A stretch of DNA of 64,000 bases. It comes from Oscheius dolichura (Eukaryota; Nematoda; Chromadorea; Rhabditida; Rhabditidae). The DNA lies in assembly GCA_932521035.1 (NCBI GenBank), contig OW051492.1, forward strand, positions 7,812,001 through 7,876,000, written 5' to 3'. Numbering within the stretch: position 1 is the stretch's first letter; every line of letters begins with the position of its first letter. Shown in pieces: positions 33,366-46,545 of the stretch. The notes under the pieces are model-generated. The model was given only the letters and a program-made list of their open reading frames with translations. It made no database searches and was not told the origin of the DNA. The position numbers and the translations under genes were made by a program.

Positions 33366-33659
33366 ATGTTGCAAATGTTTGAGGCTCATTTGACCCTAAC
33401 CCCAGGTTTTCTCCCACCCCGTGTTGACCCACTGCATAATCGAGGTCCAATTGGTTTCTATCATCCCTCAGTCCAAACTTTGACCATAGACCTTGAACTA
33501 ACCCCGTTAGAGGCTCGTAAACGGTCCTATTATTTGCATGACATCACTCGATCTCGTCCCCGTCGGCTCTCCCCGCTTGGTCGAGTCCGGGTGCACCTGT
33601 ACTCGAGCTACAAATCGGTTCCTGATCTCCCAGAGGGATACCGCTCATTCCGACTATAA
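33366..33659 (+). CDS. Small hypothetical protein
   Basis: 97-codon open frame beginning MLQMFEAHLTLTPGFLPPRV and ending LPEGYRSFRL. It is rich in Arg, Pro and Leu, and AATAAA directly overlaps the stop region, then recurs within 30 nt. No signal peptide, membrane segment or known domain. It could be the last exon of a gene whose upstream exons I cannot find, or chance. Low certainty. Confidence 0.3.
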   Translation: MLQMFEAHLTLTPGFLPPRVDPLHNRGPIGFYHPSVQTLTIDLELTPLEARKRSYYLHDITRSRPRRLSPLGRVRVHLYSSYKSVPDLPEGYRSFRL

Positions 33660-36600
33660 TAAATACATAAATATCAAATAAAAAAGGTGACGTAAAGCGA
33701 GTCGAGTGACCTCAGAAACGGGTTGGACTGTAAGAGAGAGGGGCTGACATTGATCACCCGCGACCCAAACAGGGTGAGGGGGACACCGGCCCCGCCGGGC
33801 TCTTTTGTTTTAGTTTAAAGCCACATTTTCCACCCTCTATTGTCGCCTTCTCCTCCCCCAATTTATTATCTTCCATCCATTTCTTGGCTTCTGTTGCGAT
33901 TCAGTCGTTTTTGGACATTGGTCAGTTGGCCTTTGGGTGCAGCTGTCTTCGATCTGGAGGACTCTTTGGGTGCAATCACATTTGGACTCCGTTTTTGGTC
34001 GGACAAGTTAGGGAAAGTGGAGAGAAAAAGCCTGTATTGATGAGAAAAGGAAGGCCAAACTTCGCGGTCAGTAACAGGCTACAAACTGCATCCCTGGTTG
34101 TCAAACTCTCGCCAAATTACTTTTCACATTAGAGAGAGAGAGACGGTCACATGGTCCGACTATTGAAGGTTGAACATCAATCTTCCTCTTCGAAGAGAAC
34201 GGTTCCGCATCGATTTGATTCCATTTGACCGAGACAAGGGCTTCTGACCCTTGAAATAAAGGGTTTTACAGACCTTATAGACCTTTAAACCCTTTCATTT
34301 CCAATGACTTTCTTTCCCAGAAAAGCCAATTACATTTAGAGCAAATCTTTAAAAAGAACCGCGTGAGATGCCCAGATCTTCTTTCCCTTCTCCCCGCATT
34401 ATCAATAGCTGACCTTCTGTCGGGTGACCAGCGATTCAGACGGTTTTTTCCACCTATTATCGGCTATTCTCCCAATCTTCCAAACCGCGTTCCCCTAGCT
34501 GAGATCACCCTGACCAACATCGCTGCCTAATTTATACGTGACAAGGCTGCAAATCTCACATATACCGGTGATTTAGCTTGTATCACATGACGTCGACTGT
34601 ATCCTATTCCCCAAATTTGGCGTATGATTTAAATAAGCCTTTAGGGGATGTGGGATACCGTATTTTCCTGTCAGGAGCCTTTAGAAGGGGCGAGAGGGCG
34701 AATCTCTCCACTGGAGGTCCACCACGTCGGGTCATAGACCACAGTCCGGTCTATTTGTGGCCTTCCTGTTGACAATTTCCTTCTTCCTTCTCCCTCTTCC
34801 TTTTCCATCTTCTCAAGTTGAAAAAGGTCTCCTTCTATCCCATCCCCTGTCCTGTGGTGTCTCCCTTCTTGTCACAGACAGTTCCCCGTGTGATCCATCA
34901 ACTGGATGTTCCATTTCTAAACTGTAAACATAGTCCCCCAGTCGAAATCAATCCCTTCTTCTCTTCTTTTTTTCTTCTCTGTTCCATTCAATCGGATTCT
35001 GTGGTGACCTTGACGAGAGGATTCCTTTTTTCGTCTCTTCTAAAACGAAGAACCATCACCCCGGCCGGGTAATCCGTCGTGACAAAGCCTTCCGCCGCCA
35101 CCGACGACACTCTGCCCCCTCTGCCCCCGTTTGACCTTTTTGGGTAGACTGGGGGATATCGGTTTAATCAATAGGGTCCAACGACGACGACCGCGTTCAG
35201 AATCTGGTTTGCCAACCGAAGCTCTCTCCCTGACAACCATTTACCCGTCTGGATACGCTCTGCTGCTGGTTCGCTCGCCCTCCTCCCAGCCGGTCACTCT
35301 CTCCTATACTACTCTCCCCCCATTCCCAGTATTCCTCGTCCCCACTCGTCCATCATTCCCCTGGTATTATTACAGTAAAATGGTGGTTGTGGTGGTGGTA
35401 ATTGAGAGGAGAGCCTGTTCCAGAAAAGACAGGCAACCTGGTTTCTTGTACCTTTTGTAACCTGGTCGGGAAGGGGTCTCTCTTCCCGCGCTCTCGCTCT
35501 CCCCCGGCCGGCCGGCGACTATCACATGGGTGTCTTGTAGCCCCACCTTGTCAGCCACGATTTCCGATAATCATTTTGATATATGGGAGAGGGGGATAGC
35601 ACCTGACCACAGGAGGGGATCCCCGAAGTGTACGTGATAGACGGGTATAAGGTGAACACCATCATTTCTTCCCATATTTTTGAGAATATCATCTGACACG
35701 CTAGGCCATTAAAGAAACATGGACTTCTCGCCTTCTGGCAGTCGTTTTTCCTGTTCTTCCTCGGGCGATCTCTAGCTATTGGCCGAAGAACTTCCGTCTT
35801 GGTTTTGACGACTTTTCTCAGTCGTTTTTCTTCTAAAACCCGAATTTTATCAGTACTTTTGTCCTCTTTCATTGGTATTACTGTAATTAAGAAATGGGAT
35901 CGTGATGTGGTTAGAATTATCCGTGACAGTCATAAAAGCGAAGAAATTCTCCAAAAATCCGCTTCTATCTCGATTTTTTGACTTCATTCTAAAATTAAAG
36001 ACTGATGACGGACGGCCTCCCGTGTACCCATATTGTGATAGACACGCTCTGTTATTTGTTGGGTTTTCCATTTCTGGTTCTTTGCCCTTTCTTGTAATGC
36101 ACCCATCCTCCCAGCCCCATTTCTACCTTCACTGTAGTCTACCCTTTCGCTTTTTCTTTCTATCTTTTCACCTGTTGTTGAAACGTTCAACGGGACCAGA
36201 AAATTGCTCACCTGTCAAAAAAAAGAGATAGATCGGTTACGGAAATCAGCTCGACGCCGGTAACTAATTGATAGAAATTGGTGGCGAGCAGAGTACAAAT
36301 AGAAGTAAAGGCAACCGCGTCCACCTCATAAGCCGGGTACAGCCTCTGATAACCCCATCCTTGTGAACCTCAAAAAGGGAAGCTCCCCTCCCCCTTCTCT
36401 ATGGTCCCGGAAGCTTGAATTAGGATCCCCTCCTGCCAATTGTCCAAGTGATACTTGGAATATGTTGAGCTACTTCATTTCCAGGCAGAAACATTCGAGG
36501 AGGGGTGGAATTTCGAGTGCTGGGAGCTCCTTTGACACTATTTTCTCGCGTTGAAGCTCAACCAAATAAAGGGATCAAGATACAGAACGAGATAGGACCA

Positions 36601-37151
36601 TTATATTCCCCATCTTCTCACCCGTTACGATCAAATTCCTCATAAACCACTCCCTTATTCCCATCTCTCCAATCCACACCTTCTCTTTTCTAACCGGCTC
36701 AAAAAGGTCTACAAGATATTCTGGTAAGATTATTTGCATCTCCCTGCTACCTTTTGGTCCTATTGCGTCTCCCTGTCCTCCCCCAGCCATCTCTATTTTA
36801 TTTTGAAGTTCAGAAAAATATCACCTTGAAACCTGTTTTTTTGTCCACTGTCACTGGCCATGACGTATATCTCTCCGTCCCTAAAGTTCTGTCTTTTGTG
36901 TGAACTCCGTCTCCCATTTTGACCCCTTTTGTTTTCTCTTTAATCGTTGCTCTCTCCCTCCCCTGTCCATTTGTCTTCTTTTATTGCGAAGAGCGAAAAG
37001 TATCGCCGGGTGATGTCACCTCCTCCCTTTTCCCGCCTTTCCCTTTCAGTTTTCTCCCCCCTTACAAAGGAAATTTATATGGTCTAAAGGGGGACAGTCT
37101 CGTCTTTTCAGTGTTGAAACATCTCTCTGGTCGAAGAATGACTGAATAAGG
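33660..37151. other. 3.5-kb intergenic region upstream of the P-type ATPase
   Basis: Pyrimidine-rich top strand with many TTCCC and CTCCC tracts and a GGTGGTTGTGGTGGTGG stretch near 35382. Open frames here are short, overlap each other and lack family matches or coherent splice sites. I see no tRNA, snRNA or transposon. It probably holds the regulatory region of the ATPase gene. TTTTCAG at 37110 is a possible trans-splice acceptor. Confidence 0.4.
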
Positions 37152-40100
37152 ATGGGCTGGGCAGAGCTGCAGCTTCCGGGAGATTGCTCAACGTCATGTA
37201 AGATGGACAACGACACCACCACCAGTTCCAAAGCCAAAGGTACACCACACGTTTTAAAACAGGAAAAAGTAATAAACCCCCTTTCTTGTGGTCATGGGCT
37301 GCTCCCCAGGTCTCTACAGTAATCCCTCCCTGCCAGTTGTTTCATCCCCATTTTGACTATCGAGATACCAAATTGTCTCCCTGCATGACGTTTTTAATGG
37401 CTTCCACGCACAAGGCGACCATACTGTAATGGTCATTTTTTGCCGTAGTGATGTCATTCTTGGCCCATTTTGGGGTGTGCAAAACTCGTTATTTTCTATT
37501 TGCAAAGATTTGGATTCATTACCAAAAAAATAACCCGAAACAAATGGTTGTCTTTTCAGTCTGTCCTGAAGACATCGAAAAGGGTTTCAAATACCTGCGC
37601 TGGCCGCGAAAAGACCGCGTCCGCCCGAATACGGCTCAATCCTTGGCCGAGACCAGACAGGTATCTTTTTTCTTATTTATAAGGGAAGAACCCCTTCAGG
37701 AACTCGGCCGCTCCTATGTGGAGCATCGTTTGTCATTGGAAGAATTGAAAGACGTCTATCCGGACTCGTATATCCTTCCCGAATATCCTGAACGGAGCGA
37801 CGGACTCAATACAGAAGAAGCCAAGAAGCGGCTCAAAGACGGCGGCCGCAATATCATCCCCTCCCCCAAGGAGAATACCTGGATCTCGCTGATAAAAGCA
37901 CAATTCCACTATAAATTCTGGCTACTGTTAGCAGGTATACTGTAGTCTCTTCTTCCCTACGAGACCCATTTTCAGGAGCCGCCATTCTGTCAATTGTTAC
38001 GTATATTATTCATCGCGCCAAGGGCCAAAACGAGCCGCTCAATCTCTACTGTGCAATAATTTTGATATTTGTTGTTTTTTCTATGAGTTTACTATCTGTC
38101 TGGCAAGAGAAGAAGGCCAACCAGGTCACCCAAGGGTTCAAGCGACTGCTGCCGTCGAAAGCCGTGGTTATCCGGGACTGTGAGGAGAAGGAGGTGGACA
38201 TAGAGGAACTCGTCGTGGGAGACCTCATTTTCCTGAGGTGTGGCTCCCACGTCCCCGCGGATTTGAGAATTCTACAGACGAACGGACTGTCTATTGAATC
38301 TTCTGGAGTTCGAGGTAAGGAAGGTTGATTTTCCTGTAAATTTATGACATCAGGAAAGAGCCACCAGTTCGAGGCAACGGTTGACCATGTCTCCGAGTCC
38401 GTCTCCGTTTTCGACTCCCGGAATGTCGCCTTCAAAGGCTCCTATTGTGTCGAGGGTGACGGAATTGGCCTGGTCATCCGGACAGGAAAATTCACCATCC
38501 TGGGAGGGATAGCCCATCTCCATCATCATATCCCTCCCCCGCGTGGAAAACTCAACATCGAGCTGGAGACATTCGCCAATTTTATCACCATAATGGCCAT
38601 CTGTATGGCAGTTGGGGTATTCTTCGTTGGATGCATTGTAGCCAGGTACTGTATCCATTTATTTTACCTGGAGGAGGAAGAAATTCAGATTTGAGAATGT
38701 GTTGGACCATTTCGTTGTGGGATTCCTGGTCATCATCGTGGCTAATGTTCCTCAAGGACTACCGGCTACGGTAATGTCACAACTGAGGATTATTGCTAGA
38801 AGAATGGCTTCCAAGAACATTTACATCAAAAAATTGGAACTCATTGGTAGGTGACTTTTCTTTCCACTTCCTCCTGTATTTTGGTTGCTCTAAAGATAGG
38901 TTTTCAGATGAACTGGGAGCGGCTACCGTAATCTGTGCCGACAAGTCCGGCACTCTGACGATGAACAACACCGTCGTTACGGACTTATGGTTCAATGAGA
39001 AACTCGTCTCCGGTGAGAACAGAAACTACCGTATGAATGACAAATTTAGGTCTGGGTGTTGACCAGAAACATCCTCATTTGAGAGCCATGAGAAATGCCA
39101 TCAAGTCGGGAGACAAGTTGGAAGATCCCCTCCCGGATATCCTTACCGTAATGTCTGTCTGTAACAGAGCACAATTCGAACATCAACGCCGTTCAATGAG
39201 ACGGGTCTCCACTTTGAGAGCCATGCAAAAGAGCGCCAGTGAGGCGATGCTTTCGGGTCCTTGCAAGAAGAAGTTCACTGTAATGTAAGTCTGGGATACT
39301 GTATATAATAAGGGAAATATTCTAGTGATGCTCGAACGGGGCAGGTCTCCGAGAGAGGAAGAGGCGGCCTGGACTCGACGGCGGACCTTCAATCCATGGC
39401 CAGTGGCGAGTTGCCGCGACAAGATACTAGTCGTAAGTTATACTTTCCAAATTCTTTATAAGGAAATCCATATTTCAGCCAATCACAGTGAGAAGAAGAA
39501 GAACAAGAAGAACGACATCTTTGGAATTCCCAGTGACGTGGCCCTGGTCAGGTACGTGGAGCAGAACGCCTCCACGGAAGGAATCCGCCAACGATACCAT
39601 GCAAGTTGACAAAGGGGAAAATTAAAATTGTACTTTTTAGACTGTTTTCGAGATTCCATTTAATTCCATCCGAAGATCCCAGCTGATGATTTGTCGCTGT
39701 TTGATAGATGTGGCTGGACAGGATTCAGAGAAGCTCTCGCCGCCAATTCATGTAAGTTTTACTCGTTTTTAAAAATTATCGTAGTCTTTAAAATAGTCCC
39801 GCTGTAACTGAGGGTTACTGTATCCCTTATAAACTTGGAAGATTAAAGGTTATGGTAGCACGTAGCCCGCCTTTCTTTCTTCCAGAAACCGTTAAAATTC
39901 CAGAATCAGGCCCGTTTTGTGGTAATGATGAAAGGCGCTCCAGAAGTGGTCCTGAATCGCTGTAAGACCCACCGCAGCGGTAAGGATATCCAAGAAATAG
40001 ACGACTACTATCGCGCCCATTGCCAGGTACAACCCTCTCTCGACTTATTGAACTCTCTTTTTTGCAGAAAGCGTGGGAATCTTTGGGAAATGAAGGACGA

Positions 40101-41758
40101 CGAGTAATAGCCTTCGCACAACGTCACTTCAATGCCGACATGAAGACAAAGTTCTCCGCGGAGGAGAAGAACTGGCCCGACGATATGGTCTTCCTTGGAA
40201 TGGCTGCCATTATGGACCCGCCGAGACCAGAGACCGCTGACGCTATTGCACACTGCAAACAGGCGGGAATTAAGGTCTTTATGATAACTGGGGACCATCC
40301 GACGACGGCTTTCGCTCTGGCGAATCAAATCGGGCTTACCGGAGGATACACAGAGACTACCGGCAAGGTACGCTACCGAACTCTTCAAAATAATAGAGGA
40401 TATACTTTAGTATGGAGTTAAAAGTCGGCAGAAGGATTGGAGCGTGGTTACTGGCGAACAAATCCAAGGATACAAGCAGGAGGACTGGGAAAAACTGCTC
40501 CAACACAAATATATCGTATTCGCCCGGACGAATCCCGAACAGAAGTTGACAATCGTGAGGGAGGTACAGCGGAGAGGGGAAACTGTGGCGGTTACCGGTG
40601 GAGGAGTCAACGATGCCCCGGCTCTGGCTCACGCAAATGTCGGAATCGCTATGGGATTATCTGGTAAGAGCCACAGTTAGACATCATCCCATTTTTTGTC
40701 AATTATAGGAGCAGACATAGCCAAGCAGACCGCTGATATTGTCCTGTTGGACGACAACTTTGCCTCGATCGTGCTGGGAATCGAAGAAGGACGTCTCCTC
40801 TTCGATAATCTTCGTCTCTCCCTAGCTTATACATTTGCCCATTTGTGGCCGGAAATCTTCCCAATTATTATATCCTTCGCCCTGGGAATGCCACTGGGAC
40901 TTACTCCACTACAAATCCTGTCCGTTGATCTGGCTTCTGAAATGCCGCCTGCCGTTTCTCTGGCTTATGAACAGCCGGAACAGGACATTATGCACACGAA
41001 GCCGAGGAAGAAGGACGCCAGACTCCTGTCAAAGGTTTCTTACCGTATAGCAGGCTACAACCCATATATTTCAGGGACTCTTGGCTTATTCTTACATCTT
41101 CGCCGGAATTGCCATCACCACCGGCTGCACCATAGCCTACCTCTCCGTCTACTGGTATCACTCGATCTCATTTTCCGACTTGCTCTTTACCCAGGAGCAT
41201 TACTGGAAGGTCTGACCTTTCCTCTTTGGTATTAAACTGGGATAAATTAAGATTGGAGCAGCTAACTTCACCACCTCAAGTGGGGTCATATTCGACGACT
41301 CGCAACAAATGTACATCAAAGGCCAGGCGGCTGCTGCCTGGCAAATAACTCTGGTCATGTCACAAGTCTTCCATATTCTCAACTGTACCACCAGGAGGAT
41401 TTCCATCTTCCGTCATGGTTTCACCAATGTTTTATGCGTTTTTGCCGTCGTTATTGAGGTCAGTAATGAGAAAAAGGGAGACTATCCGGCCTGGGAATGT
41501 ATCGGGGTCAAAATAATGGAATAGGGCTTATTGGGATTCCTTTTCGCTCCAAGACTCCCCAATTTCCAGATTCTGCTGCTGATCGCCTTCATGTACACGC
41601 CGTTCTTCCAATACATGATGGGTATCCACACCCCTCCCGTCCATGTCTGGATATTCGGCCCCATCGTCGGCCTCTACCTTCTCGTTTTCAACGAAGCCCG
41701 TAAATACCTCATCCGTAACTACCCCAAGAGTAGAATCACCTCTTGTATCAAATGGTAA
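37152..41758 (+). CDS. Na+/K+-ATPase alpha-like P-type ATPase (CATP type) with altered catalytic motifs
   Basis: P2C-type ATPase in about 14 exons, complete from the N-terminal region ([20 protein letters not shown]) through ten membrane segments to [11 protein letters not shown]...CIKW. Family signatures are easy to follow: [68 protein letters not shown]. Key positions differ. The A-domain TGES is RGKS. The phosphorylation loop is [11 protein letters not shown] (Asp kept, Thr changed). The hinge TGDGVND is TGGGVND. TM4 PEGL is PQGL, replacing the main cation-binding Glu. TM5 has FAHLWPE for LTSNIPE, and TM6 has [10 protein letters not shown] for IDLGTDMVPA. Normal transport is therefore doubtful. 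Reading frame and splicing are clean, so the gene is under constraint for some role. Start may be 37152 or 37203 ([12 protein letters not shown]). Confidence 0.88.
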
Positions 41759-44268
41759 CATACACATTTCTTCGCTAAGCCGGTGTCCTTGTTACGTGTT
41801 CCTCATTCCCCCGTGCTATTCTTGTCCCTTCCCCTTCCCTTCCCCCTTCCCGTAGTTCTCCCATTGACCCCCGTGATTTTGTACAAAAATTCGTGTACCT
41901 GTGAAGCTTTCCATTCCCCCAATTGAAATTAAAAGATTTGTGATAATAATAGAGAGAGAATAAAATTTATACTTTTCCCGTTTTGTGGGGTCCCGAGCGG
42001 AAATGTATAAATCGTCTCGTGGCCAGAAAGGAAACAGAGAAGTTTTTAGAAAGAACGGGAGCTCACATGATCAGGGGGAGGGAAACATCCGCCCGATCCC
42101 CCGAGAGTGGGAAATGCGATAGCCATATAAAAACTGGTCAGCTGATTGTCTCTTGACGTAGGCCACCCGAGGGGGACTACTGTAGTCCGAAGAATTGTCT
42201 TTCTCCGTCAATAGGATACCTTATGTTCAAAAGAAATATATCCACTTTCAAATAAGAGGAGAAGATGGCAAAATGACATTAAGAATGGGACAGGTTTTGA
42301 TATTTTGAGCTCCAAGCCTCCTGATCTTTCACCGCTGGGAAAAGCTGGAGGTAATTCAGAGAAGCAGGCATTTTCAGCATCGAAAATCGGTGTTTTCCGT
42401 CGCAGCAAGAAATATTTATCAAGATATCGCTTCCACTCTGATTTCTAAACCTTAATTGATCTTAAAATTCAATCAAACACGACAAAACACAGGACAGGAG
42501 ACCAGCGAGGCCCCTTCTCCTGATTATTCCGTACGTCTGTGCCCCGTCGAGCGTCACGTCTCTGATCACAGAAGTCCAAGTTGTTAGAAACAGACCTCCC
42601 CGTTTGAATTCGTTTCACCTGCAGAGGCTTTCTTGTGTTCTAAATGGAGTCTTATTCCCTCTAGGACCCTTTCTCACCCTCTTCCATTTATAGCTCTGCA
42701 AAAATCTTTAGTCACCCAGTTTATTAATATATTCCCCACACTACATGAGGAAGTCATGCATAAAAACGAGTTCTCTCTCTCTTTGCAGCACATAGACAGG
42801 GAAGCATTATAAAAGAATAGAGTACATCTCCCTTTTTCATAGAAGGACAAATTATCCACTTCAAGGGGCTATTGTATAAGCCGGGAAGGAGTGGACTGTG
42901 AACTTGGCACACTCCGGCTCTTCTTTGGCCGATGAACAGAAAAGAACCCGGGTGATCCCCCTGGATTGCTCTAATGGAAGTTCATTTACGTGGCGGAACT
43001 TTTATAATTTTGTTGACGCCCTCAATCAAGAAGCCCCGAGGAAAAAGCCAATTGAACAATCGGAGGGCAAACATTCCACAACACCTTTTTTTACTCGCTC
43101 TTATTGTTTTTAAATCCCATTTATGGCGGATCTTCCTATTCCGGGCTTGAACCATTCATCTACCCTTATTACATCCACTTGTTCCACACTTATCTCTTCC
43201 TTCTGCCTTCCAAATCCCATCTAGCCATCTTCTAACTCATCTTCTGTTAAACTCATTAGGTCGCCCGCTCTTTCAAAAGTCTATTCATAAGCTCGGAAGT
43301 ACGGTAACATACTCCCCCTTTGATCACGTATTACCCCATTTACTTCCACTCCTAGAATTAGTTTAACTAATTTATAAAACCATAAATCAGATTATTCCCT
43401 CCTCTTGGAAGTGTATTTTCGAGTTCTGTTTCTTTGAATCACCTGAGGATCCCTTTCTTCTAGTGTTTCTTTTCCCCCTTTGAACTGGATCCAGTCAAAC
43501 AGAAAGTGCCTCATGCTGAACTTCTTTATTCCTAGTTAAGCAAGGCGGAAACCACAAGACTCAGAGTCCCGAGACAGAGACCATGAGAAATAGACTACTT
43601 TTTTTAGCCATAACCTGGTCTCCCAGATGAACTTTCCCACGCCTAAGGTTGCTTGTCTCTTTTCAATCGGGGGATTTAGTCATTTCACCTGACGATGAAT
43701 AATCTCCCGTTTTTTAAATTATTTTAACTGGATCGCCAGATAGAGTTACTACCGTATTCTCCCGTGGGAGATCAATTATTGTCGATGTCCAACGAATCCA
43801 AGAGATTTTAGCTCGCAAACTCGAGATTATTGTAGAAATATTCAATTCTTATAAATGGGTCCCATAGCGGAGGCTCTAATTGACGGTAGAGTACCTCTCG
43901 GAAACAGACAATGCCATCCAGTCGGATAGAATCCTTCGGTTACATAGAAGCTCGGTTATTTGGCTTGAATAAGTCTCTACGTCTATACAACGGTTCATAT
44001 TCTTCCCTCCATGGGCAAGGCCGGCTCACTCAGTTTAATTTTGGACCTAAACACTTCTAGATCCCGTACCGAGCGTCATCCTATATTGCCAACTACCCCC
44101 CGTTTCTTAATCTTTGTTTTATACTCTCCATTAACAGCTGAAAATCCACTCTTGCCCGCCGTGTCTCCCCCGTCTCCGCCTTGTAAACAATCTGCACAGC
44201 CTCCAGTCCATTCCCCTCCCCCCACGAAGGTGGGCAGGTGCTCCATTTTCTAATATTCTCGCTGACGC
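41759..44268. other. 2.5-kb intergenic region
   Basis: Contains the ATPase 3' region (AATAAAATTT near 41960). No gene with a family match is found. Several open frames of 60-80 codons lack supporting signals. Confidence 0.4.
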
Positions 44269-46545
44269 ATGAATTTAAAATCTTTTAACGTATCTGCAGA
44301 GCCGGCCGTAGCCTCGGATCCTTTCATGACCCTCTGCTATGGCAAGGAGATTAATTTGGTCGACTTTTTGCCCAAAGTGGCCCACCAGATCAGAGTATTC
44401 TGGCCCATGTATGTATTGTATTCTATGGAGGCCGTCCTCCTCAGTCTGGATATTCTCCTAGCTGTATTTCTATTGAAATTATTCTTCTCCACCGCCGTCT
44501 GGCATAAAAACTTGACCTACGTGACGGGTTTCTTCGTCCTCATCCAGATCCCAGCCCATTTTGGACGGCTTATATTCATTGGCTATTCGATAGCCCTTCA
44601 ATTCCAGACAGGTGATCCTAAACTAGACTGGCGGGTTATATATAGAACGAGCTTTTAGCCTACTGTGATGTTGTCCTGATAATTGCCTCGTGCTCACAGA
44701 TGATGTACGCCTTCGTTATGGCACACGCTTCCGCTGGGTTTCTATTGGAACGATTGTTCGCTCTCTATCATTTGAAAGTGAGTAGACATTGCGTGGGAAA
44801 GAAGGAGGATTACTGTATTTTCTGTCTTGAACCTAATTTGCGAATCCTGCCCCAAAAGGGAGGTTGCCCTTCCAAGCAAAGGAACCTGGATCGAATGAAC
44901 CCTCGTGTAGAACAAGTACGATAGCTGGAACATGCCTCATGCCCCTCTTTCATGAGGACTTCTAACTGTCGTAATTACGGGAAGGGGAAGGTACAGCCTG
45001 TCACCAGCTGAAATCAGTGAAACTCCAACCATCAAAGTAAACAAGTCCCCTTTCAATTAAACTGATGATTGCAGTCTCCTGCCTTTCTCCTTTTTCCTAT
45101 CAAAAACCACAGGAAATTGGTATATAGAGAGAACCCCGTTGTAATTCGCCGATTGTGAGTAACTGACCCAGTAAAAAAATGGGAATCAACTGGAAATCAG
45201 CTAGAAGGTCGCTCGGGTGCTTCCCATTGAGATATGGCTACCAGATTCTATAGGGATTCAAAGAAGGCCTAGGGAAGCTAAAAACAATCCCCCTTCCTTC
45301 CACTTCAATTCCTGATAGATCGTGAAATCACAACATCGTCGCGATAATTTCATTGTTCCCGGACAGTAGTTCTCGAACGGCTTTCTCTCTCGTCTATCAT
45401 CAAAACAAACGGAATAAGATCAACCTGACCATACACTACATTTAATTTTCATGAAATATTTCACCTGCTCTTCATTTGAAGTAAGGGAAAAGTCGCACAA
45501 TGACCGGAAAAGTTGTCTCTCAGAATAAATACTGAATTTTGCTGCAGAGGGATGTAAGAGTGGGAGGCGTGCTCGCATTTATCTTGTGGTCGACTGGATG
45601 AGGGCGCTTTGCTTGTTAAACTCTTTCCGGGGCCAGCTGGAACAGATTGGGGACTGTTTCAAGTACATTACTGATAGGGTAATGGTCTGTGAGCCACATG
45701 AGGGTCATTTGACGGCCACGGTAGGCCTTAAAAACCATTTCTGAAGTTTTCAGGGAGGGCATTTTAGTGCCCCAACGCGGGTTACGGTAGAAGTACAAGA
45801 ATCAGTTGTCAAATTCCTTTAAATGAATCTCCCTTTTCAGGATTACGAGAGAAAAAGTCGCAGCTACATCTCCCTCTGTATAATAGTCTTCATTATTATT
45901 GCCGGCGTCTACTTCGTCTATTGCAATACGCTCAAAACAGCTACAGAATATTTTGCCTATTATGTTATTGTCATAGTTTTTACCAGCATTCTCGTGAGTT
46001 AATTATTCTCTCCATAAACAAGGAAGTATCTAGCTCTTCTTTGGAATAATCCTCTGGAATAGGAAGATGATATTTCGGGTTTCGTTGTCAGGAAAACCCG
46101 AAGAATATTCCCTGAATAAGAGATTTCAACTGGCTGAAAATGTTCGGGTCCTTCAGGTGGGTCTAGTCTTGTTCTTTTCATACTGTAGCCTGGTTTAGTT
46201 ATGTAAAAACACGGCGGTGGTAGCCAGCGTTTGGGTAATGGCCGTCTGTAGCCTACTGGTATACATGGACTTCACAGCCTGGTCTCCCGTGGGCCTTATG
46301 ATATTCGAACTCCTAAAAGACAGGTTTTTGCCCCTTTAAAATAAAAGAACTTCTCTTTTAGTGGCCCACTGGTGGTAATGATCACGGTAATCTTGAGTAT
46401 GCCGAAATGGAAGGCGCACTTTCTCAAGCTGTTCCATAGAAAATCAAAACGGATCTATGCCATTCAACAGCCACAACAAGTGAGGGCAGACGAGACGGAA
46501 ATGTACTTCACTCAGCTGGCTGCCACGTGGAACTGTACAAAATAA
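44269..46545 (+). CDS. Sre-type serpentine chemoreceptor
   Basis: Nematode-specific 7TM receptor. After MNLKSFNVSAEP come TM1 (VLYSMEAVLLSLDILLAVFLLK), TM2 (LTYVTGFFVLIQIPAHF), and TM3 ending in SAGFLLERLFALYHLK joined to DYERKSRSYISL, which is the E-R-x-F-A...D-Y-E hallmark of the Sre family. TM4-5 follow (CIIVFIIIAGVYFVY, YYVIVIVFTSIL). The loop RFQLAENVRVLQLCKN again matches the conserved Sre segment before TM6 (ASVWVMAVCSLLVY). TM7 is VVMITVILSMP, then a short tail ending in TKN-free AATWNCTK. About seven exons; one large intron (about 44,785-45,840) has no visible content. TAA overlaps AATAAA. Presumably an odorant receptor in sensory neurons; ligand unknown. Confidence 0.82.
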
